Notes under the pieces: generated by a model
Told to the model about the DNA's origin: nothing
The model's database searches: none
The model's input: only the letters and a program-made list of their open reading frames with translations
NCBI GenBank assembly: GCA_033764095.1
Contig: JANRJF010000119.1
Span: forward strand, 1 to 14,115
Source of the DNA: JBDTMT01 sp033764095
GTDB taxonomy: Bacteria; Desulfobacterota; Binatia; HRBIN30; CADEER01
DNA length: 14,115 nucleotides
Reading direction: 5' to 3'
Program-made: the position numbers and the translations under genes
In this document: positions 6,553-13,053 of the stretch, piece by piece
Position numbering within the stretch: the stretch's first letter is position 1
Layout: every line of letters starts with the position of its first letter

Positions 6553-7493
6553 TGGCGATCATCGCCGCGCAGGGACTGACCAAGCGCTTCGGCGACTTCA
6601 CCGCCGTCGACGATCTCACCCTCGCCGTCGAGCCCGGCACCATCTTCGCCTTCCTGGGCGCCAACGGCTCGGGCAAGAGCACCACCATCCGCATGTTGAT
6701 CGGGCTGCTGCGGCCGACCGCCGGCAGCATCACGCTCGACGGCGTCGACGTCATCGCCACGCCGCGCCGGGTGCGCGACCGCATCGGCTACATGGGGCAG
6801 AAGGTCAGCCTCTACCAGGGCCTGTCGCTGCGCGAGAATGTCGAGTTCTACGCCGGCCTGGTCGGCCTCGAAGGCGCCGCGCTGGAGCGGCGCTGGGGAG
6901 CGCTGCGCGAGCGCTTCGATCTCGCCGAGTCCGAGCGCGAACACAGCGAGAGCCTCTCCGCCGGCGTGCGCCAGCGCGCCGGGCTGGCGCTGGCGACGCT
7001 CAACCAGCCGCGCGTGCTGTTCCTCGACGAGCCCACCGCCGGCGTCGACGTGCACAATCGCGCCCTCTTCTGGGATCTCATCGAGGAGGAGGCGGACGGC
7101 GGCGTCACCGTCTTCGTCACCACGCACTTCCTCGAGGAGGTGGACTACTGCCACCACGCCTGCGTCATCGACGCCGGCCGGCTGATCGCCGACGCGACAC
7201 CGGAAGGGCTGCGCGCGCAGTGGTCGGACGGCTACCGGATCCGCGTCGCCTGCGCCCCACCGGCGCTCGCCGCCGCCGAGCCGCACCTGCGCGCTGCCGG
7301 GTTCAGCGTCGGCGCGGCCGACGGTGAGGTCGAGCTGCGCATCGCCGCGCTCGAGCCGGCGGCGCTGGCGGCGTTGCAGGCCATTCTCGCCGCGCAGGGC
7401 GCGCCGCGCGTGTCGGTGACGCAGCCGACGATGGCCGACATCTTTCGCCGCCTGCTGCGCGCCGAGCCGCCGCCGGCGGTGGAGGCGGCATGA
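6552..7493 (+). CDS. ABC transporter ATPase, second half-equivalent of YbhF
   Basis: A 313-residue ATPase, partner of the one just upstream. Walker A GANGSGKST is at 36-44, the Q-loop Gln is 83 (GYMGQKVS), Walker B is VLFLDEP with Asp159-Glu160, and the switch His is 192 in VTTHFLEEVD. The signature is altered to LSAGV (135-139) instead of LSGGQ. In E. coli the two domains are one polypeptide, YbhF; here they are separate genes overlapping by one base (TGATG at 6550-6554). GTG 6549 is an alternative start adding one residue. The residues after about 230 form a C-terminal domain ending in TMADIFRRLLR, similar to the MEDVFL-type ends of drug and polymer exporter ATPases. The next gene overlaps by 4 nt (ATGA). 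Confidence 0.94.
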   Translation: MAIIAAQGLTKRFGDFTAVDDLTLAVEPGTIFAFLGANGSGKSTTIRMLIGLLRPTAGSITLDGVDVIATPRRVRDRIGYMGQKVSLYQGLSLRENVEFYAGLVGLEGAALERRWGALRERFDLAESEREHSESLSAGVRQRAGLALATLNQPRVLFLDEPTAGVDVHNRALFWDLIEEEADGGVTVFVTTHFLEEVDYCHHACVIDAGRLIADATPEGLRAQWSDGYRIRVACAPPALAAAEPHLRAAGFSVGAADGEVELRIAALEPAALAALQAILAAQGAPRVSVTQPTMADIFRRLLRAEPPPAVEAA

Positions 7494-8617
7494 GCTGGCG
7501 GCGGCTGCTGACGCTGATGCGGCGCGAGTCGCAGGCGACGCTGCGCGACCCGTTCACGCTCAGCATCCTGGTGCTGGTGCCGCTGGCGGCCCTGCTCATC
7601 TTCGGCTTCGTGCTCTCCACCGAGGTGCACGACCTGGTGGTCGGGGTGCGCGATGACTCGCAGACCACCGCCAGCCGCCGCCTGCTCAGCGACATCGAGG
7701 CGGGTGGCGACTTCCGCCTGGTTCCGTTCGCCACCCGGCAGGACATCACGCGCGCCTTCCGGCGCGGCGAGATCAGCGCGGCGCTCATCATCCCGTCGGG
7801 CTTCGACCGCCGCCTGCGCGAGGCGCCGGGCGGCGCCGCCGGCGAGGTGCAGGTGCTCTACGACGGCGGCGAGACCATCCTGGCCGGCAACGCCGACGCC
7901 TTCCTGCGCAGCATCGTGAACACCAGTGTGGCGCAGATCGCGGCGCGCACCGCCGGCGGCGCGCCGCCGCCGCCGCCGGGCATCGAGGTGCGCATCGACG
8001 CGCTCTACAATCCGAAGCTCGACGGCACCCCGTACATGGTGGCGGGCACCTTCGGCTTCGTGCTCACCTTCCTCACCACGTTGATCACCGCGGTGTCGGT
8101 GATCACCGAGCGGCTCGGCGGGACGTTCGAGCAGTTGCAGGTGACGCCGGCCACGTCACTGGAGATCTTTCTCGGCAAGGTGTTGCCGCTCGGCGGCGTC
8201 TTCGCCTTCGACGTCGTCCTGATGGTGATCGCCGCCGGCCTGATCCTGGGCGTCTGGCCGCATGGCAGCGTCCTGTTCTTCGTGCTCGTCTCGTCCTTCT
8301 ACGTGCTCACCTCGCTGGCGCTCGGCGTGTTCATCTCCGCCACCTCCAGCACCGCGGCGGAGGCGGTGCAGAAGACCGTGCTGACCAGCATTCCGCTCAT
8401 TCAGCTGAGCGGCTTCGCCTTTCCGATCCGCAACATGCCGATCGGCGTGCAGTGGCTGACCGAGATCTTCCCGGCGACGCACTACATCCGCGTCTCGCGC
8501 GCCATCTACCTGCGCGGCGCCGGCGTGCTCGACGTGCTGCCGGAGCTGCTCATGCTCGGCATCTTCGGCGCGCTGCTGATGCGCGTCGCGCTGCGCAGCA
8601 TCGAGGCGCGCGCATGA
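7490..8617 (+). CDS. ABC-2 type permease, YbhS-like
   Basis: A 375-residue inner-membrane subunit of the exporter. It has one N-terminal membrane helix (about 24-43), a large external domain (about 45-180) with a GAPPPPPG linker at 157-164, then five hydrophobic segments at about 183-205, 232-254, 260-284, 296-313 and 349-367. This is the ABC2_membrane_3 layout. The cytoplasmic loop ITERLGGTFEQLQVTP (205-220) is the conserved coupling segment, seen as RExGTxExLxxTP in the family. N-terminal RRESQATLRDP is also typical of YbhS. The start ATG overlaps the previous stop (ATGA, 7490-7493), and its own stop overlaps the next start, so the two permeases are translationally coupled and probably form a heterodimer. 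Confidence 0.94.
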   Translation: MSWRRLLTLMRRESQATLRDPFTLSILVLVPLAALLIFGFVLSTEVHDLVVGVRDDSQTTASRRLLSDIEAGGDFRLVPFATRQDITRAFRRGEISAALIIPSGFDRRLREAPGGAAGEVQVLYDGGETILAGNADAFLRSIVNTSVAQIAARTAGGAPPPPPGIEVRIDALYNPKLDGTPYMVAGTFGFVLTFLTTLITAVSVITERLGGTFEQLQVTPATSLEIFLGKVLPLGGVFAFDVVLMVIAAGLILGVWPHGSVLFFVLVSSFYVLTSLALGVFISATSSTAAEAVQKTVLTSIPLIQLSGFAFPIRNMPIGVQWLTEIFPATHYIRVSRAIYLRGAGVLDVLPELLMLGIFGALLMRVALRSIEARA

Positions 8618-9726
8618 TCGGCGGCCACTTCGTCTCCAACGCGCTGGCCATCGCCTACAAGGAGGCGACGGCGCTGCGCCACGACCGTGCCTTCCTCGCC
8701 GCGGTGATCTCGCAGCCGATCATGATCATGCTGCTGTTCGGCTTCGCGCTGTCGAACGAGCCGGCCAACGTGCCGTGGGCGGTGCTCGACCAGAGCCGCA
8801 CCGCCGAGTCGCGCCGCTTCCTCGAGGCGGTGCGCACCACCGGCTACTTCCTGCCCGCCATGGCGGTGGACAGCTACGAGGCCGGCGAGGCGCTGCTCAA
8901 GCGCGGCCGGGCGGTCGCCTTCGTCATCATCCCGGCCGACTTCCGCCGCGACATGGCGCGCGAACGGCCGCAGGTGCAGGTGCTGCTCGACGGCACCGAC
9001 CCGCTCACCGCGGCGCGGGTCGGCGGGTACATCAGCCAGGTCGGCGCCAGCTTCCGCGGCGACCGCGAGCCGCCGCCGAAACAGCCGCCGCTGGTGCGCG
9101 GCCGCTTCCTGTTCAACCCGACGCTCAAGGACAGCACGTTCTTCCTCTCCGCCCTGGCCGGCATGCTGCTCACCAACCTCTGTCTGTCGGTGACCACGCT
9201 CGGCATCGTCGGCGAGCGCGAGAGCGGCACCTACGAGCACATGCTGTCGACGCCGACCACCTCGTTGGAGATCGTGCTCGGCAAGCTGCTGCCGCACGTC
9301 GTCATCTGCTACGCCGTGCTCACCTTCGCGACGCTGGCGACCGGCGCGGTGTTCGGCGTCTGGCCGCGCGGCAGCTGGCTGGCGCTCTACCTGGTGACGC
9401 TGCCGTTCACCCTCGCCTCGCTGTCGATCGGCGTCTTCGTCTCGACGCTCGCCGCCAATTCGGCGCAGGCGGTGTTCATCGGCGTGTTCGTCATCCTCCC
9501 GTCGTTCGTGCTCTCCGGCAGCCTGTTCCCCTACCAGCTCATGCCGCTCGGCGTGCGCGAGGTCGGCTACCTGCTGCCGCTGCGCTGGTACCAGATCTCG
9601 CTGCGCCGGGTGATCGAGCGCGGCGCCGGCCTGAGCGACATCGCCGGCCCCTTCCTCATGCTCTGCCTGCTGTTCGGCGGCATGCTGCTGCTGATCCGCT
9701 GGCGGCTGAAGCCGCGGCTGGCCTGA
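8614..9726 (+). CDS. ABC-2 type permease, YbhR-like
   Basis: A 370-residue permease paralogous to the one upstream and of the same architecture. It has an N-terminal helix at about 28-46, an external domain to about 172, then hydrophobic segments near 174-198, 224-246, 255-279, 285-303 and 345-362. The coupling loop is VGERESGTYEHMLSTP (199-214), which keeps the family RExGT core better than the upstream paralogue (TERLGGT). The start at ATG 8614 overlaps the previous stop by 4 nt (ATGA). It is the last gene of the exporter operon; no obvious terminator follows, only two heptamer arrays. E. coli YbhR is of comparable size. Confidence 0.94.
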   Translation: MIGGHFVSNALAIAYKEATALRHDRAFLAAVISQPIMIMLLFGFALSNEPANVPWAVLDQSRTAESRRFLEAVRTTGYFLPAMAVDSYEAGEALLKRGRAVAFVIIPADFRRDMARERPQVQVLLDGTDPLTAARVGGYISQVGASFRGDREPPPKQPPLVRGRFLFNPTLKDSTFFLSALAGMLLTNLCLSVTTLGIVGERESGTYEHMLSTPTTSLEIVLGKLLPHVVICYAVLTFATLATGAVFGVWPRGSWLALYLVTLPFTLASLSIGVFVSTLAANSAQAVFIGVFVILPSFVLSGSLFPYQLMPLGVREVGYLLPLRWYQISLRRVIERGAGLSDIAGPFLMLCLLFGGMLLLIRWRLKPRLA

Positions 9727-9738
9727 GGCGAGGCGCGG

Positions 9739-9773
9739 CGTTGTGCGTTCTCCGTTGTGCGTTGTCCGTTCCA
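9739..9773. repeat. Tandem heptamer array, CGTTGTG type
   Basis: Five consecutive 7-bp units in exact phase: CGTTGTG, CGTTCTC, CGTTGTG, CGTTGTC and the more diverged CGTTCCA. The array starts 12 nt after the stop of the last permease gene. CGTT is invariant in every unit. Function unknown. Confidence 0.75.
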
Positions 9774-9792
9774 CTCAGGACGGCTAGATTCT

Positions 9793-9833
9793 GGTCACCG
9801 GTCACCGGTCACCGGTCACCGGTCACCGGTCAC
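9793..9833. repeat. Tandem heptamer array, GGTCACC type
   Basis: Five perfect GGTCACC copies followed by a sixth truncated to GGTCAC, 41 bp in all. The unit is itself near-palindromic (GGT-C-ACC), so both strands carry similar sequence. It ends 14 nt before the start codon of the CYTH-domain gene and occupies the place where promoter or leader sequence would be expected. Perfect copies point to recent expansion or slippage. Confidence 0.92.
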
Positions 9834-9847
9834 GCTCCCTCCTGGTC

Positions 9848-10366
9848 ATGCCCCGCAACATCGAGATCAAAGCCCGCATCGCCGACCTCGGCGCGGTGCG
9901 CGCGGCGGTCGAGCGGCTCGGTGCGCGCCCGCACGTGGTCGAGGTGCAGACCGACCGCTACTACGCGCGCGACGGCGGGCGGCGGCTGAAGCTGCGCAGC
10001 ATCGAGGGCGGACGCGCCGAGCTGATCGACTACGCGCGGCCGGAGGCGAGCGGCGTGCGGGCGAGCGACTACACCATTTCCCCGCTGCGCGACGGCGACC
10101 GCTGCGCGGTGCCGAGCGGCGAACCGCTGGTGGTGGTGCGCAAGCGCCGCGAGGTGCTGCGGATCGACAACGTGCGCGTCCACCTCGATCGGGTCGAAGG
10201 CCTCGGCACCTTCCTCGAGCTCGAAGCGGTGGTGGACGCGGCGCACGACGATGCGGTCTGTCGTGCGCAGGTGGCGCGCATTCTCGATGCGCTCGGATTG
10301 GCTGACCGAGATCTGATCCGCGCCTCGTACGCCGACCTGGTTCCCCCCTTTGAAAAAGGGGGGTGA
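9848..10366 (+). CDS. CYTH-domain protein, class IV adenylate cyclase-like
   Basis: A 172-residue protein of the CYTH (CyaB/thiamine triphosphatase) superfamily, which folds into a tunnel binding triphosphate substrates and divalent metal. The N-terminal signature is NIEIKAR (4-10), equivalent to ExExK with the first Glu replaced by Asn, as common in this subgroup. Basic strands RRLKLR (45-50) and VVVRKRREVLRIDN (95-108) and the acidic strand FLELEAVV (122-129) supply the other expected tunnel residues. Whether it makes cAMP, hydrolyses a triphosphate, or acts otherwise cannot be decided. ATG 9848 is the only sensible start; it lacks a clear Shine-Dalgarno. The normal family ending (SYADL, 160-164) is followed by eight residues ending in PPFEKGG and a stop codon that come from the palindromic element at 10341-10455. 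It faces the oxidoreductase gene on the other strand. Confidence 0.88.
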   Translation: MPRNIEIKARIADLGAVRAAVERLGARPHVVEVQTDRYYARDGGRRLKLRSIEGGRAELIDYARPEASGVRASDYTISPLRDGDRCAVPSGEPLVVVRKRREVLRIDNVRVHLDRVEGLGTFLELEAVVDAAHDDAVCRAQVARILDALGLADRDLIRASYADLVPPFEKGG

Positions 10367-10455
10367 GGGGGGATTTTCTAGACAGCGCCGCAGCGCGAAC
10401 GCGCCGCTTGCCTGTCAGTTGAGAAAATCCCCCCTGGCCCCCTTCAAAGGGGGGA
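10341..10455. repeat. Palindromic element between convergent genes, providing a stop codon
   Basis: The left arm (10341-10385) and right arm (10411-10455) are imperfect inverted copies of about 45 bp. The shared blocks are TTCCCCCCTTTGAA, AGGGGGGATTTTCT and ACAG, with small differences between them. The element begins within the last eight codons of the CYTH gene and contains its TGA, and ends 18 bp from the stop of the oppositely oriented oxidoreductase. Similar CCCCCTTTGAAAAAGGGGG elements are, from memory, widespread in deltaproteobacterial and Nitrospirae genomes. Confidence 0.87.
10343..10363. terminator. Possible transcription terminator hairpin
   Basis: A perfect 9-bp stem, CCCCCCTTT / AAAGGGGGG with a GAA loop, spans the end of the CYTH gene. 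A second hairpin of similar type lies near 10439-10455. Short T-runs (ATTTTCT) follow on both strands only after further G-rich sequence, so it is not a textbook terminator. Position between convergent genes makes a bidirectional termination role plausible. Confidence 0.4.
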
Positions 10456-10473
10456 ATGCTCAGAGGGGCGGAA

Positions 10474-12693
10474 TCAACGGCGGGAAACCGTCACCACCGC
10501 GTTGTAGTCCGGCGCGCCGCCCATCGAGTCGACGGCGCCGCGCGGCAGCAGCGCGTTGCCCTCCGGCCAGTGCACCTGCAGGTTGCCGCGCGCGATCGCA
10601 GCGAGCTGGACGCGGCCGCCGTAGCGGCCGTGCTCGCTGACCAGCTCGATCGCGTCGCCGCCGGAGAGATGCAGCGCGGCGGCGTCGTCGGGGTGCATGA
10701 AGACGGCGTCGCGCGTCGCGCCGGTGAGCGGATCGACCTCGGCGTAGATGAGCGTGTTGAACTGCTTGCCGCGCCGGGTGCTGACGACGAAGCTGCCGGG
10801 CGGCCGCTCGCGCGCCGGCAGCGGCACGGGAATCAGCCGGGCGCGGCCGTCCGCGGTCGGGAACTGGCCGCCGGCGGCGAGGTGCGGGCCGCCGTACTGG
10901 AACGACTCGCCGCCGGCGCGCAGGCGCTGGATGCCGTCGTACATCGGCACGACGCGGGCGATCTCGTCGCGGATCGCCTGCGCCGTCTCGCAGCCGACCA
11001 GGTCGGCGCGCGCCGGATCCACCGCGGTCGCGAGGTCGCGCAGGATGCGCCACTCGGCGCGCGCCTCGCCGACCTGGCGTGGGATCTCGGGGCTCAGCAT
11101 GACGCGCCGCTCGCTGCTCGTCTGCGTGCCGCCGCCCTCCTGTTCGTAGCGCGTCTTGGCGGGCAGCAGGATCACCTCGTCGCCGGGCTCCAGCAACATC
11201 TGGTCGGTGACGATCAGGTCCTGGTGGACGCGCAGTGGGATCTTGCCCATCGCGTCGGCGACGTAGTCGGGGTCGGGCAGGGTGCGCAGGAAATTGCCGC
11301 CCAGGCTGTACAGCACGTCGAGGCCGCCGCGCGCCGCCGCCTCGACCATCTCGGTGGCGGTGAGCCCGGGCGTGTCCGGCACCGGAAACCCGTACTCCAT
11401 CGTCAGGCGGCGCGCCGACTCGGGCGTGATCGGGATGCTGCCCGGCAGCGCCGTCGCGTAGGCGCCCATCTCGGCGCCGCCCTGCACGCCGGAGTGGCCG
11501 CGGATCGGCATCAGGCCGCAGTGCTCGCGCCCGACCCAGCCCTTCAGCAGGCCGAGGTTGAGGATCATCTGCACCGCCTGGCCGCCGCTGGCGTGTTGGG
11601 TGACGCCCATGCTCCACACCAGCACGCCGCTGCGCGCGTCGCGCAGCAGCCCGGCGAGCTCGGCCATGGCGGCGCGCGAGAGGCCGGACTGGCGCTCGAG
11701 CAGCGGCCACTCGAGGCGCGCGGCGGCGGCGGCGAGCGCGTCGAAGCCGGTGGTGTGGCGCTCGACGAAGTCGCGGTCGATGCCGCCGCGCTCCAGCAGG
11801 ATTGCGATGACGCCCCACAGCAGCGCGATGTCGCCGCCCTGGGCGACCGGAAACCACCAGTCGGCGATGTCGCTGCCGAACACCGCGCTGCTCGGCGTCG
11901 ATGGCACCCAGTAGCGGTCCATGCCCGGCTCGCGCAGCGGGTTGATCAGCACCACGCGCGTCCCGCGCCGCTTCGCCTCGTGCAGGTACTTCATCGCCAC
12001 CGGCTGGTCGTTGGCCGGGTTGGAGCCGATGAACACCACCAGGTCGGTGCCGTACCAGTCGCGGTAGCTGCAGGTGGACGCCGCCAGCCCGAGCGCCTGC
12101 TTCATCGCCGCGGTCGACGGCGAGTGGCAGAGGCGCGCCGCGTTGTCGATGTTGTTGGTGCCGAGGAAGCGGGCGACCTTCTGCGCGGTGTAGTAGACCT
12201 CGTTGGTCAGCGCGCGCGAGGTCAGGTAGAACGCGATGCGGCGCGGGCCGCTCACCCTGATGCGCGCCGCGATGCGCGCCATCGCCTCGTCCCAGTTGAT
12301 GCGCCGGAAGCCGGCGTCGCCGCGCTCGCGCAGCATCGGCACCGACAGGCGGCCGAGGTTCCGCAGCGCGACGTTGTCGCGCCCGGCCAGCCCCGCCACG
12401 TCGCCGAGGATGCGCGGGTCGAGCGCCGGCATGGTGTTCAGGCGCAGCAGGTTGAGCCGCGTCATGCACAGGTGCACGCTGTCGATCGTCCAGTCGTGCA
12501 GCCCGGCGACGCCGAGCGCGCAGCCGTCGCACACACCGCGGCTCAACACCTGCCAGGCGTACGGCAGGTTGTCGCGGTTGTCCCACGCGGCGCGCGCCAT
12601 GTAGCGGAAGTGGCGCGGCTTGGTGTGCAGCAGCCCGAACGGCACGGCGCGCGCCAGACGATCCTTCCAGCTGCGCTCGATGCGGTGCGCCAT
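10474..12693 (-). CDS. YdeP/FdhF-like molybdopterin oxidoreductase
   Basis: A 739-residue protein of the DMSO-reductase superfamily, closest in layout to the YdeP/formate-dehydrogenase-alpha-like group. Near the N-terminus, Cys55 and Cys58 (GVCDGCALG) and Cys76 could hold an iron-sulfur cluster with one ligand not obvious. Cys189 in ARLCHSPST sits where E. coli formate dehydrogenase H has selenocysteine (ARVUHGPS), so it is the likely Mo/W ligand. Cofactor-binding stretches include GSNPANDQP (223-231), RGHSGVQGGAEMG (398-410) and GGTQTSSERR (521-530). A molydop-binding domain follows from about 635. No twin-arginine signal is visible, so it is probably cytosolic. The start is ATG at 12693; GTG 12735 would add 14 residues. 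It has no visible partner subunits here. The substrate is not determined; formate is one option only. Confidence 0.92.
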   Translation of the reverse strand: MAHRIERSWKDRLARAVPFGLLHTKPRHFRYMARAAWDNRDNLPYAWQVLSRGVCDGCALGVAGLHDWTIDSVHLCMTRLNLLRLNTMPALDPRILGDVAGLAGRDNVALRNLGRLSVPMLRERGDAGFRRINWDEAMARIAARIRVSGPRRIAFYLTSRALTNEVYYTAQKVARFLGTNNIDNAARLCHSPSTAAMKQALGLAASTCSYRDWYGTDLVVFIGSNPANDQPVAMKYLHEAKRRGTRVVLINPLREPGMDRYWVPSTPSSAVFGSDIADWWFPVAQGGDIALLWGVIAILLERGGIDRDFVERHTTGFDALAAAAARLEWPLLERQSGLSRAAMAELAGLLRDARSGVLVWSMGVTQHASGGQAVQMILNLGLLKGWVGREHCGLMPIRGHSGVQGGAEMGAYATALPGSIPITPESARRLTMEYGFPVPDTPGLTATEMVEAAARGGLDVLYSLGGNFLRTLPDPDYVADAMGKIPLRVHQDLIVTDQMLLEPGDEVILLPAKTRYEQEGGGTQTSSERRVMLSPEIPRQVGEARAEWRILRDLATAVDPARADLVGCETAQAIRDEIARVVPMYDGIQRLRAGGESFQYGGPHLAAGGQFPTADGRARLIPVPLPARERPPGSFVVSTRRGKQFNTLIYAEVDPLTGATRDAVFMHPDDAAALHLSGGDAIELVSEHGRYGGRVQLAAIARGNLQVHWPEGNALLPRGAVDSMGGAPDYNAVVTVSRR

Positions 12694-13052
12694 GGCGGCG
12701 CAGCGTAGCGGGAAAGCGACGCGCAGGGGAGGCACCGCAACGCCGCGGTGCGGGTATTCCCTAAGCTGGCGTTGGGTAACTCCCGAATTGCCATCGACGG
12801 CGCCGCGAGGCTACGAGCAGCGTGGGGAGTCGGTCGGCTCGGCACATGAGATCGACCGACGAGCGGATGAGACTCGGACAGATCGAGCCTGTACCCACAC
12901 CACCAAGCCGGCGGCGAAGCCCGCAGCAAAGTGGTGAACCGCGGTTCTTGTCTTGACTTAGGACGCGGGGTTCGCGCTACACCATAGTACCCGGTGTGGG
13001 CGGTGTATCCGCGCCGGGAGGGGGATTCGTTGGACAACCAAGGGAGGTACAC
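12694..13052. other. Intergenic region between divergent genes
   Basis: About 360 bp between the minus-strand oxidoreductase and the secreted Cys-rich gene. No convincing gene was found. The base composition is more even than in the flanking genes. It should hold promoters for both directions: a possible plus-strand promoter is at 12953-12983. A short lysine/alanine/proline-coding stretch ends in a stop at 12935-12937 (TTKPAAKPAAKW) but has no recognisable upstream part. No tRNA or known riboswitch was recognised. Confidence 0.6.
12953..12983 (+). promoter_or_regulatory. Possible sigma-70-like promoter for the secreted Cys-rich gene
   Basis: TTGACT (12953-12958) is a 5/6 match to the -35 consensus. 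TACACC (12978-12983), 19 bp downstream, is a weak -10. Transcription would start near 12990, leaving a leader of about 60 nt. CATAGT at 12983-12988 is an alternative -10, but with too long a spacer. Prediction by eye. Confidence 0.4.
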
Positions 13053-13053
13053 G

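Noticed and set aside
9793..9833. The GGTCACC array as a CRISPR array or a set of iteron-like replication sites
   Set aside because: There are no spacers between units, and the 7-bp unit is far too short for CRISPR repeats. No replication initiator gene or A/T-rich unwinding region is nearby.
10456..12708. A plus-strand open frame of 750 codons opposite the molybdopterin oxidoreductase
   Set aside because: It mirrors the real minus-strand gene almost end to end, and its translation is low-complexity with no family resemblance.
12899..12937. A short stretch reading TTKPAAKPAAKW and a stop, like the tail of a histone-H1-like protein
   Set aside because: The upstream part of the frame is not protein-like and no start with a ribosome site is seen. 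It could be a gene remnant, but 13 residues are too few to claim it.
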